Part shown: one piece after another, positions 5,992-13,602 of the stretch
Layout of the letters: each line of letters starts with the position of its first letter
Position numbering within the stretch: position 1 is the first letter of the stretch
Source: Bacteroidia bacterium
Lineage (GTDB): Bacteria; Bacteroidota; Bacteroidia; Bacteroidales; Paludibacteraceae
DNA: 64,000 nucleotides
Reading direction: 5' to 3'
NCBI GenBank assembly: GCA_009929375.1
Contig: SAAO01000022.1
Location: forward strand, 1 to 64,000
Position numbers and translations under genes: made by a program
The notes under the pieces: generated by a model
What the model was told of the DNA's origin: nothing
What the model saw: the letters and a program-made list of their open reading frames with translations, nothing else
Database searches by the model: none

Positions 5992-8900
5992 TTAATAGCA
6001 TTTTACATCGCAACGCAGGCAACGGCCTACTTCATGACGTGCCTGTTCTCCTGTATAACCACATTCCACTTCGTGGAAATTGCCCACGCGTTCACCCACA
6101 GCCAGTTTGTACGATTTGTTTTTCGGACTGCGTTTCGGGTTTTGCGGCACATTGTCGTGGTATTCGAATTCGCGGAACAAATGGTGGAAGCGTTCTTCCT
6201 GCATAAGTTCGTAATCGATTACTTCGGCTGCTTTTCGTGCCATTCCCATTGCTTCGGCAGCTGTGGAAGGTCCTGTAACCGCATCGCCACCTGCATAAAC
6301 GCCCGGTATACCGGTGCTGAAACTGAAGGCATTTACAATCACACGGCCATCGGGGGTTGTTTCTATTTTATGTTTTTGTAAAGCTGCTGAATCCACCCGT
6401 TCGCCCACAGCCAAAACCACTGAATCACAGTTTATAATTTCGTATTTCCCTGTGGCTATTGGCTTACGTCGTCCGGAGTTATCGATACCTCCGCATTGCA
6501 TTTTTTCAATTTTCAGACCTTTTACAGTACCGTTTTCGCGTGTCAGAATTTCCACCGGGGCTGACATAAACCGGAATTTGATTCGTTCGGCTTCCGATTC
6601 CAAAATTTCAATTTTGTTGGCCGGCATATCGCATTTATCGCGGCGATATACTACAGTGACTTCCTTGCCCAGTCTCCACAGGCTTCGGGCTGCATCGATA
6701 GCCACATTTCCTGCGCCTATCACCAAAACCTTTTGTCCGGTTTTGGGCGTTTTGCCCATTGCCAGTTCTTTCAGTAAATCGGTTCCGGCAAATACTCCTT
6801 CAGCTTTTTCACCCGGAATGTCGAGGTCGATGTCTTTCCATGCGCCAATGGCAATGTACACAGCATCATTATCTTTTTTCAGTTTATCAAGCGAAAGATT
6901 CTGTCCTAGTTTTTGTTTGAATTTAAACTGTACGCCCAGCTTTTTGATCAGGGCAATTTCTTTGCGGAGTACATTCAACGGAAGTCTGTATTGTGGAATT
7001 CCGTAGCGTAACACACCGCCTGCTTCGTCGTAAGCTTCGTAAATGGTTACATTATGTCCCAAACGTACCAGATAAAATGCAGCTGTTAGTCCGGCAGGAC
7101 CTGAACCCACAATGGCGATATTTTTTCCTGTTTTCGGGAGTTTTTCTTTTATCAGTTTTGTGTAAATGTCGTTTTCCTTACCGAGTTTGTACATGGTGTC
7201 GGCTAAGTAGCGATGAATTTCGCCTTGCGAAACCGGCTCGTCGAGTTGCTCACGGCGACAACGCATCTGGCAGTGGAAGTGGCAAATACGTCCGATGGTT
7301 CCGGGCAACGGATTATCGCGCAATGTAAGCTCAAATGCTTCTTCGATACGATCTTCCTTTATCAGTTCAATATAACCCGGAATATTCATATGCATCGGGC
7401 AGCTGTTTTCGCAAAGTGCCATGTACAGCTTTTCGCAAACTCCGGCATGACAGCGTTTTTCGATGATATGTTCTTCGTACTCGTGTCGGAAATAACGTAA
7501 AGTGGTCAGAATTGGATTCGGAGCTGTTTGTCCCAGTCCGCAAATGGCTGTGTCCTTAATGGTTTTTCCGAGCAGTTCGAGCATGGTCAGGTCGGCATTT
7601 GTGCCTTTTCCTTCGGTAATGCGTTTCAGAATGGCCAATGCCTGTGCCAGACCTTCGCGGCAGGGAGTGCATTTTCCGCAGGATTCGCCGGAATTAAATT
7701 CCAGAAAATAGCGGGCTACATCCACCATGCAATTATCCTGATCCATGACCACCATTCCACCTGAACCCATAATGGCGCCCAGGGATGCCAGCGACTCATA
7801 ATCAACCGGTGTGTTGAAATGTTCGAGCGGAATGCAGCCACCCGACGGACCGCCGGTTTGCACAGCTTTTACCTTTTTATTTGTTCCTGTTCCTTCGCCA
7901 ATATCAAAAATGAAATGATTGAGCGTGGAGCCGAGTGGAAGTTCAACCAAACCTGTGTTTTTTATTTTTCCTACCAACGAAAATACCTTTGTTCCGGGGC
8001 TTTTTTCAGTGCCAGTGGTGCGAAACCATTCGCCACCTTTTTCAATTATTGCGGGTACATTGCACCATGTTTCCACATTGTTGATATTGGTGGGTTTGCC
8101 ATAAAGCCCGTAGTCGGCAGGGTAGGGCGGGCGAGGTTTTGGTCGACCTGCATTTCCTTCGATAGAAGCTATCAAAGCTGTTTCTTCGCCACAGACAAAT
8201 GCACCGGCACCTTCCACCACACTCAAATGAAAACTGAATTCGCTTCCCAAGATGTTTTTGCCCATCAATCCGAGTTCAGTAGCCTGTTCGATAGCCATTT
8301 TCAATCTTTTTACGGCCAACGGATATTCGGCCCGCACATAGGCAATTCCTTCGGAAGCACCCATGGCATAAGCACCCAACATCATACCCTCGATAAGCGA
8401 ATGCGGATCGCTTTCAATTTCGTTGCGGTTCATGTATGCTCCGGGATCGCCTTCGTCGGCATTGCAGATTATGTATTTCTGATCGGCTTTTTTATCATGC
8501 ATAATCTGCCATTTTCGTGCAGTGGGGAAGCCTGCACCTCCGCGACCACGTAAATTAGCATTTGTAACTTCCGAAATGATATTTTCAGGACTTTCGAGTG
8601 TGAGTGCTTTGGCCAAAGCTCTGTAGCCACCTATGCCGATATAATCTTCAATTGATTCCGGATTAATGAGTCCGGCATTGCGAAGCACAATCTTCTTCTG
8701 ACCTTTGAAGAAAGGAATTTCATCCCAATGCGGAATGTCTTCATATTCTTTTCCGAATTCAAATTTCGTTGTTAAATGATCCCACTCGTCGATACGGCAA
8801 AGGATTTTCTTTTTGTAAACGTTACCGTTTTCAATGCTTTCTATTATGGGCAACAGGTCTTTTTCTTCAACTCTATTATAAATCAATAAAGGTTTTCCGG

Positions 8901-9123
8901 ATTGATAAACCGTTACAAGTGGCTCTTCGGCGCAAAAACCAAAACAACCCACCGGTTTCAGCAGAAACTTATTGTTGGTTTGCAGGCGAAGCAACGACTG
9001 AAACAGTTGGTCGGCACCATTTCCAATACCACAGGTTCCCATGCCCACCATAATCATAGGTTTGTCAGGTATAATGCGTTCGCGGTTCAGTGTGTGAAGT
9101 GAATATAATGTGTTGGTGTCCAT
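5992..9123 (-). CDS. hydB: HydB-type NuoF subunit fused to an NfnB/GltD-type NAD(P)H flavoprotein (1043 aa)
   Basis: Flavin and Fe-S subunit of the hydrogenase complex. Residues 20-100 form a thioredoxin-like [2Fe-2S] domain (C31, then GCFGFC 59-64). Residues 140-550 are NuoF/HydB: GRGGAGFP (193-200), NADEGDPGAY (221-230) for FMN/NAD(H), and a [4Fe-4S] site CGKCTPC (482-488) plus C528. At CHAGVC (558-563), where HydB proteins normally continue into a two-[4Fe-4S] ferredoxin tail, the sequence instead enters a GltD/NfnB-like module. It has C571/C575 and C614/C618/C622 cysteines, a FAD site GSGPAG (673-678), a dinucleotide site GAGNVAIDAARS (803-814) with YRR (826-828) suited to NADPH, and GGD (945-947). 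The end carries RCLRCDVKC. The junction is continuous with no frameshift. Fusion of NADH and NADPH modules recalls the Stn transhydrogenase of Sporomusa. The coupling mode is inferred. Confidence 0.93.
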   Translation of the reverse strand: MDTNTLYSLHTLNRERIIPDKPMIMVGMGTCGIGNGADQLFQSLLRLQTNNKFLLKPVGCFGFCAEEPLVTVYQSGKPLLIYNRVEEKDLLPIIESIENGNVYKKKILCRIDEWDHLTTKFEFGKEYEDIPHWDEIPFFKGQKKIVLRNAGLINPESIEDYIGIGGYRALAKALTLESPENIISEVTNANLRGRGGAGFPTARKWQIMHDKKADQKYIICNADEGDPGAYMNRNEIESDPHSLIEGMMLGAYAMGASEGIAYVRAEYPLAVKRLKMAIEQATELGLMGKNILGSEFSFHLSVVEGAGAFVCGEETALIASIEGNAGRPKPRPPYPADYGLYGKPTNINNVETWCNVPAIIEKGGEWFRTTGTEKSPGTKVFSLVGKIKNTGLVELPLGSTLNHFIFDIGEGTGTNKKVKAVQTGGPSGGCIPLEHFNTPVDYESLASLGAIMGSGGMVVMDQDNCMVDVARYFLEFNSGESCGKCTPCREGLAQALAILKRITEGKGTNADLTMLELLGKTIKDTAICGLGQTAPNPILTTLRYFRHEYEEHIIEKRCHAGVCEKLYMALCENSCPMHMNIPGYIELIKEDRIEEAFELTLRDNPLPGTIGRICHFHCQMRCRREQLDEPVSQGEIHRYLADTMYKLGKENDIYTKLIKEKLPKTGKNIAIVGSGPAGLTAAFYLVRLGHNVTIYEAYDEAGGVLRYGIPQYRLPLNVLRKEIALIKKLGVQFKFKQKLGQNLSLDKLKKDNDAVYIAIGAWKDIDLDIPGEKAEGVFAGTDLLKELAMGKTPKTGQKVLVIGAGNVAIDAARSLWRLGKEVTVVYRRDKCDMPANKIEILESEAERIKFRFMSAPVEILTRENGTVKGLKIEKMQCGGIDNSGRRKPIATGKYEIINCDSVVLAVGERVDSAALQKHKIETTPDGRVIVNAFSFSTGIPGVYAGGDAVTGPSTAAEAMGMARKAAEVIDYELMQEERFHHLFREFEYHDNVPQNPKRSPKNKSYKLAVGERVGNFHEVECGYTGEQARHEVGRCLRCDVKCY

Positions 9124-9165
9124 TGCGATAGATTTAAAGGTTCAACAATGTAAAGGAAAAAACTG

Positions 9166-9669
9166 CTATTTCAGCTTTTTGAGAATGCGGATAAGCTTCT
9201 GTGTGTTTACATGGCTGTGAATTTTCCCGTCCACAGCGACAACAGGTGCCTGTGCGCATTGTCCGAAACAGGCTACGGTACGAATGGTGAATTCATTGTC
9301 GGGAGTGGTGAATGAAGCTTCGTCGTCGGTGTCGGGATACCTGAACCCGAGAATCTGTGCCACTTCACCCAAAAGTGCTTTTGAGCCTTTGGTGTGACAT
9401 GCAGTGCCACGACAAACCACAATGCTGTGTCGTCCCTGAGGTTGCAGATTGAAAAACGAGTAGAAAGTAGCCACGCTGTAAACCTGAGTATATGGCACAT
9501 GCAGTTTTTGAGCCACTTCGGTAAGTGTTTCGGGCGGGAGATACTTGAAACGGTTGGCTTCCTGGGCTTCTTCGAGTGTGGTAAGCAGTCGTCCGTGTAC
9601 GTTTTTGTGCCTTTCGACAATTTCATCGAGCACTGCCCCGCTAATGTGGGTGGTACGGGTTTTTTCCAT
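9166..9669 (-). CDS. hydC: HydC/NuoE-like [2Fe-2S] subunit (167 aa)
   Basis: Small [2Fe-2S] subunit of the hydrogenase complex, homologous to the 24-kDa NuoE subunit of complex I. A helical N-terminal part (PPETLTEVAQKL, YSVATFYSFF) is followed by a thioredoxin-like fold with the four ligands C86 and C91 (CRGTAC) and C134 and C138 (CFGQC), the standard C-x4-C...C-x3-C pattern. Length is normal for HydC. It is the first gene of the operon, 42 nt ahead of the hydB fusion. In bifurcating hydrogenases HydC relays electrons close to the HydB flavin. No Shine-Dalgarno sequence is visible; the leader is about 100 nt if the TATATTTG box at 9781-9788 is used. Confidence 0.94.
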   Translation of the reverse strand: MEKTRTTHISGAVLDEIVERHKNVHGRLLTTLEEAQEANRFKYLPPETLTEVAQKLHVPYTQVYSVATFYSFFNLQPQGRHSIVVCRGTACHTKGSKALLGEVAQILGFRYPDTDDEASFTTPDNEFTIRTVACFGQCAQAPVVAVDGKIHSHVNTQKLIRILKKLK

Positions 9670-9780
9670 AACTATATCGTGTTTTAGTTATAATTCCGAT
9701 ACAGAAAAGACAAACAGATTGAGACAATTTTCCGACAGCAGGGCGATACATTTGGGTTTGAAGTAAAAATGTATCTTCGA

Positions 9781-9788
9781 CAAATATA
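9781..9788 (-). promoter_or_regulatory. Putative -7 box for the hydrogenase operon
   Basis: On the minus strand TATATTTG fits TAnnTTTG, about 110 nt before the hydC ATG. No clean TTTG lies 19-21 nt upstream, so this is a tentative call. Confidence 0.35.
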
Positions 9789-9936
9789 TAAAATTAGTTA
9801 CATATTATCACATAAATTGAAATTTATTTGCAGAAAAATTTCTTTAATTGGGTTTGTGTGAAGTCATTTATACAAAAGAAACTGTATCAAAAGCAAAGAG
9901 AAGTAAACTAAAACTTACAAATCTATACTTTAAGCT

Positions 9937-10030
9937 GCCCCCAACCCTCCGCCACGGCGGACATGCTCTAAAGGGGGCTTTTACATTGTGCAAATAAAAA
10001 AATATGTTGCACAAACTAAGTCCCCTTTAG
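9937..10030. repeat. Composite nested inverted repeat
   Basis: Several palindromes overlap: GCCCCC (9937-9942) with GGGGGC (9973-9978); CCGCC-AC-GGCGG (9949-9960); CTAAAGGGG (9968-9976) with CCCCTTTAG (10022-10030); and, inside, TTGTGCAA (9986-9993) with TTGCACAA (10007-10014). The CCCCTAAAGGGG theme reappears at 45551-45562. It may be a small mobile or REP-type element that also acts as a terminator. Confidence 0.6.
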
Positions 10031-10110
10031 GAGCAATATTACAATTTGTATCTTTAAAATTGCCCAAGTATACTTTAGATTCAGCCTCAAATTGAAATTT
10101 ATTCGTGCAT

Positions 10111-11424
10111 TTATCGGGCTATCACCTTCTCAACAGATGTGTAATTACCTGTTTGATATTGAATAATGTAAGCACCGGGCTTTAATGGTTGCATCTGAAT
10201 TTTTCCGGAACTTGTTTCCGGATATGCTTTGTAGATCATACGTCCGCTAATGTCGGATATGCTGATTCTGTTGATTATTGAAGGCGATTTAAACGTAAGC
10301 AGATCTCCATTCAGATTAAAAGAAGCATTCGCGCGAATGTTATTGATGTCTGTGTTGAAATCGATGCTCACACCGGGCATGGTCATGTGCATTCCTTCCA
10401 TTTGACTTACAATTTGCCAGCAATCGGATTTGCTCATTAGTCTGTAAGGCGTTTTGGACGGATCGAGCGTAGCCGAAATACGAAAAGAGGCATTGTTGCT
10501 GAGCGATTGCACATTGGTAATGGCGACCGGGTTGTAATCGACATCGGTAAGCTCAAGTTCGTTGGCTGTGAGGCCTGAAAGCTGTTTGTACAAATAGAGA
10601 TTGAAGCCTGTTTGGTCAGCGTTTGAAGTGTAGGAATTGTTCGAAACCAGATTTGGCCACGACGAAATAATCTGAGCCATTCCGCCTGCCTGGGTTTCGT
10701 CGCCTGTGGCTCTGAGGGCAAGTTTGTAGCCGGCATCGGCAATGGTAGTGGTATAAGTCAGTCCGGTGGCACCTTCAATAGGTGTCATATCGTAAGTAAG
10801 CGGATTGACTCTGAACCATTGGTAGCTTAAATGTCCTTCAACATCAGTGTCATCGGATAGCTTTTTGACTGTAAATGAGGCTTCGAGACCACGTCCGATA
10901 TTTGGAGCCATGATGCCGGTGATAGCCATGCTTTCATCGAGTCCCCAGCCTGCAAAACGGGTGTCGATACCTGAAAGTTCAGCCATCACTTCATTTGAGG
11001 TAAATCCATCCTTTGGTCCGCCATTTGCCCTGAGCCGAAATGTGTAGGAAGCATCGGGCGACAGACTGAAATTATCTCCGGTAAGCGTAAGATCTTCGTA
11101 ATAATGCTGATAGTTGCTCCACGATTGCCCGTTGTTAGCCGAAATCTGAACAGTGTAACTGTTAGCTCCAATAGTGCTTGGTTCGGGAAATTCCATATCG
11201 ACTGTAGGCCGGCTGCCGCTTCCGGCAAACATACCATTGCTACGGTGCGAGTATTTCAGAAATAGTCCGCCAATTTTTCCTTCGGATTGTGTGAACTGTG
11301 GAAATGCTGGTAAAGTGCCACCTTCACCGGGAGTAAACTGTGCATAAGCAGGGATAATGAGCAGAATGCTCAGTACAGTAATCAGAGCTTTTTTTTGTAA
11401 GAAGTAGTTGTGTTTCATGACCAT
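10111..11424 (-). CDS. Secreted T9SS-cargo protein of unknown function (437 aa)
   Basis: I do not recognise a specific family. The N-terminus is a clear signal peptide (KKALITVLSILLIIPAYAQ). ATG codons at 11424 and 11418 are both possible starts. The central part contains fibronectin/Ig-like beta-sandwich patterns (SYTVQISANNGQSW, SYTFRLRANGG, YQWFRVNP, YKLALRATGDETQAGG). The last 70 residues are a type-A T9SS sorting domain (RISISDISGRMIYKAY, LKPGAYIIQYQTG, final EKVIAR). Export across the outer membrane and surface attachment or release are therefore inferred. No catalytic motif is visible. It is monocistronic, with nadC ending upstream at 11602 and the hydrogenase region downstream. Confidence 0.8.
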   Translation of the reverse strand: MVMKHNYFLQKKALITVLSILLIIPAYAQFTPGEGGTLPAFPQFTQSEGKIGGLFLKYSHRSNGMFAGSGSRPTVDMEFPEPSTIGANSYTVQISANNGQSWSNYQHYYEDLTLTGDNFSLSPDASYTFRLRANGGPKDGFTSNEVMAELSGIDTRFAGWGLDESMAITGIMAPNIGRGLEASFTVKKLSDDTDVEGHLSYQWFRVNPLTYDMTPIEGATGLTYTTTIADAGYKLALRATGDETQAGGMAQIISSWPNLVSNNSYTSNADQTGFNLYLYKQLSGLTANELELTDVDYNPVAITNVQSLSNNASFRISATLDPSKTPYRLMSKSDCWQIVSQMEGMHMTMPGVSIDFNTDINNIRANASFNLNGDLLTFKSPSIINRISISDISGRMIYKAYPETSSGKIQMQPLKPGAYIIQYQTGNYTSVEKVIAR

Positions 11425-11544
11425 TAGTTTTAAGGGTAAATGAGTTATTTGTTGGGTGATTTATTATTAAAACAAATGACAGCATCAATTGGTTTAGTTT
11501 GCTTTTGAAACTATTCAGATCAATATTGTAAATGGCAGTTTAAA

Positions 11545-11579
11545 AAAAGAGAAAACCAGAAAAACTGATTGTCTCTTTT
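11545..11579 (-). terminator. Hairpin terminator after nadC
   Basis: On the minus strand AAAAGAGACAATCAG pairs with CTGGTTTTCTCTTTT around a five-T loop, with one mismatch and one G-U pair, then runs into a T-tract. It lies 22 nt past the nadC stop codon. Confidence 0.7.
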
Positions 11580-11601
11580 GAATATATTTGACTGGAATTT
11601 T

Positions 11602-12441
11602 TTAAATAGCTTTAAAGCTCATATCCAGACTTTTTACTGAGTGCGTGAGCGCACCAACAGAAATATAATCCACACCACACAGCGCATAGTCGCGCAATGT
11701 GTCGAAAGTGATACCACCTGATGATTCTGTTTCGTAGCGACCTGCGATAATTTCAACTGCTTTGCGGGTGTTTTCTACCGAAAAATTATCGAGCATGATA
11801 CGGTCCACGCCTCCAATTGCCATTACCTGAGCAAGTTCGTCGAAGTTTCGTACTTCAATTTCAATTTTCAGATCTTTGTTTTTGGCTTTCAGGTAATCTT
11901 TGGCACGAAGAATAGCTTTGTCGATACCTCCTGCAAAATCCACATGATTGTCTTTGAGCAAAATCATATCGTAAAGTCCGATACGATGATTCACGCCGCC
12001 ACCAATTTTTACAGCTTCTTTTTCAAGAAGCCGGAGACCCGGAGTTGTTTTACGGGTGTCGAGTACGCGTGTTTTGGTTCCTTCGAGCAGTTTCACATAT
12101 TCGCGTGTACGTGTAGCTACGCCACTCATGCGCTGCATAATATTGAGCATAAGTCGCTCGGTTTGCAGCAACGATTGTATTTTTCCTTCCACCACAAAAG
12201 CCACATCGCCCGGATTTACATCTGCTCCATCCTGAATAAATACAGTGGTTTTGAGTGTGGGGTCGAAAGCTGCAAAAATAGCCTGAGCTACTTCCACACC
12301 GGCTAAGACGCCTTTTTCTTTGATAATTAACTGCGATTTGCCAATGGCAGTATCGGGAATGCACGAGAGAGTTGTGTGGTCGCCGTCGCCAATGTCTTCG
12401 GCAAACCACAGTTTGATAAGTTGTTCGAAATTGTTATTCAT
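11602..12441 (-). CDS. nadC: Nicotinate-nucleotide pyrophosphorylase (quinolinate phosphoribosyltransferase)
   Basis: Converts quinolinate and PRPP to nicotinate mononucleotide, CO2 and PPi in de novo NAD synthesis. The translation has the family hallmarks: EDIGDGDHTT near the start, RMSGVAT, DTRKTTPGLR, EKEAVKIGGGVNHR, LYDMILLKDNH, and IMLDNFSVENTRKAVE. The length of 279 aa is typical. The ATG at 12441 is preferred over an in-frame TTG at 12453. It gives an 8-nt overlap (ATGAATAA) with the stop of the upstream DUF4783 gene, which suggests translational coupling. The nadA and nadB genes are not in the window. Confidence 0.95.
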   Translation of the reverse strand: MNNNFEQLIKLWFAEDIGDGDHTTLSCIPDTAIGKSQLIIKEKGVLAGVEVAQAIFAAFDPTLKTTVFIQDGADVNPGDVAFVVEGKIQSLLQTERLMLNIMQRMSGVATRTREYVKLLEGTKTRVLDTRKTTPGLRLLEKEAVKIGGGVNHRIGLYDMILLKDNHVDFAGGIDKAILRAKDYLKAKNKDLKIEIEVRNFDELAQVMAIGGVDRIMLDNFSVENTRKAVEIIAGRYETESSGGITFDTLRDYALCGVDYISVGALTHSVKSLDMSFKAI

Positions 12442-12835
12442 TTGTAGGTTCAATTCTGAGTTGTTGAATTACAGTCTGATTGCCTGTTTTTCGGGTTAAT
12501 ATATAAACTCTGAATGTGGAGTTGCTAGTTTTCAGTGTGCCGATAAGGAAACTTGCAGCTTCTTTATCGCCTTTGTGAAGCACTACAAATGAGGCTACTT
12601 TGTTGGTTTTGAAAAAGTCGGTAATAATACCCGATGCCTGTGGTTTGCTGAAAACATCATTTTTCTGGCCAATCACCAGTTCCACGTTTGTGTTCAGGTA
12701 ATTATTGAGTTTTGCAGCATCGCCTTTGCTTAATGCACTAGTGATTTCAGCCGGAACTTCATTGCTTTGTGCTGATAAAATACCTGTTGTTAAAACCAGC
12801 AATGTGCTGATCAGAAAGAGTCGTATTGTTTTCAT
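12434..12835 (-). CDS. DUF4783-family secreted small protein (133 aa)
   Basis: A small exported protein with signal peptide (MKTIRLFLISTLLVLTTGI, cleavage near SAQ). The mature part (EVPAEITSALSKGDAAKLN, VELVIGQKNDVFSK, ASFVVLHKGDKEAASFLIGT) matches my recollection of DUF4783, an NTF2-like Bacteroidetes family without known activity. It is the first gene of a two-gene unit with nadC and overlaps it by 8 nt. Such a pairing is common by my recollection, but it gives no clear functional clue. Confidence 0.8.
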   Translation of the reverse strand: MKTIRLFLISTLLVLTTGILSAQSNEVPAEITSALSKGDAAKLNNYLNTNVELVIGQKNDVFSKPQASGIITDFFKTNKVASFVVLHKGDKEAASFLIGTLKTSNSTFRVYILTRKTGNQTVIQQLRIEPTNE

Positions 12836-12870
12836 AATTTTTATCCTTTCTCCGGCCTAATGTAATTGTT

Positions 12871-12879
12871 GCAAATATA
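12871..12879 (-). promoter_or_regulatory. Putative -7 box for the DUF4783-nadC operon
   Basis: TATATTTGC on the minus strand matches TAnnTTTGC exactly, about 35 nt ahead of the ATG at 12835. The -33 region is not a good TTTG. Lies in the 267-nt divergent spacer with rlmH. Confidence 0.5.
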
Positions 12880-13102
12880 AGCCATAAAGCTTCATTTTGT
12901 TATTATTCAGAGAAATTACATTGTCCGGTTTTTTACAAAACAGCAGTTTCCATTCGGTAATGTCGCTGAAAAGTGCCATATTTGCATTTGGTTTTTAACC
13001 TGCTGCAAAAATACATTAATTAATTTGATGCAGCCAAATTATTGTCTTTTTTTTATTTACTGCAAATAGCACACCAAATAATTCAAAAACACAGCTATTA
13101 AC

Positions 13103-13576
13103 ATGAAAATAACTTTATTAATGGTTGGGAAATCGAATCACCCACAGTTAATTAAATTAGAAGAAGAGTATCGCAACCGGCTGAAACATTATACCACATT
13201 TGATGTGCAGATTGTTCCTGAACTTAAAAATGCTAAAAATCTTTCGGAACAGGAACAAAAAGAAAAAGAAGCAGATTTGTTACTAAAATACTTTGATGCT
13301 CAGGATGAAGTAGTGCTGCTTGATGAGCGAGGGAAACAGTTCAGTTCGGTAGGTTTTGCTGATTTTATCGAAAAAAAGAATCTTTCGTCGTTAAAGCGCA
13401 TGATTTTTGTGGTGGGTGGCCCGTATGGTTTTTCGCAGCGTATTTACGACAGGGCAAATCAGAAAATATCGCTTTCGGCCATGACTTTTTCGCATCAAAT
13501 GATAAGGGTTATCTTTATGGAGCAGGTTTACAGAGCATTTACCATTATCAGAGGCGAACCTTATCATCACGAATAA
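13103..13576 (+). CDS. rlmH: 23S rRNA (pseudouridine-1915-N3)-methyltransferase RlmH
   Basis: SPOUT-class methyltransferase that methylates pseudouridine 1915 in helix 69 of 23S rRNA using S-adenosylmethionine. The 157-aa protein has normal length. It carries the trefoil-knot cofactor loops LLDERGKQFSS and FVVGGPYGF, and the C-terminal signature MTFSHQMIRVIFMEQVYRAF ending in RGEPYHHE. It is divergent from the DUF4783-nadC operon and is followed after 26 nt by the sensor kinase, so the two may be cotranscribed. Confidence 0.97.
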   Translation: MKITLLMVGKSNHPQLIKLEEEYRNRLKHYTTFDVQIVPELKNAKNLSEQEQKEKEADLLLKYFDAQDEVVLLDERGKQFSSVGFADFIEKKNLSSLKRMIFVVGGPYGFSQRIYDRANQKISLSAMTFSHQMIRVIFMEQVYRAFTIIRGEPYHHE

Positions 13577-13602
13577 TGCAGCGCTAATTATCAAATACAT
13601 TT

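Larger units (their letters stand above)
9670..10110. other. 441-nt intergenic region upstream of hydC
   Basis: Contains the putative hydC promoter box and a composite inverted-repeat element at 9937-10030. No gene is supported. The neighbour at 10111 is on the same strand, so its terminator should also be here; the composite repeat is the only strong candidate. Confidence 0.6.

Noticed and set aside
7819-8553. 244-codon frame opposite the NuoF part of hydB
   Set aside because: Antisense shadow; cysteine/phenylalanine-rich translation mirrors the codon pattern of the real gene.
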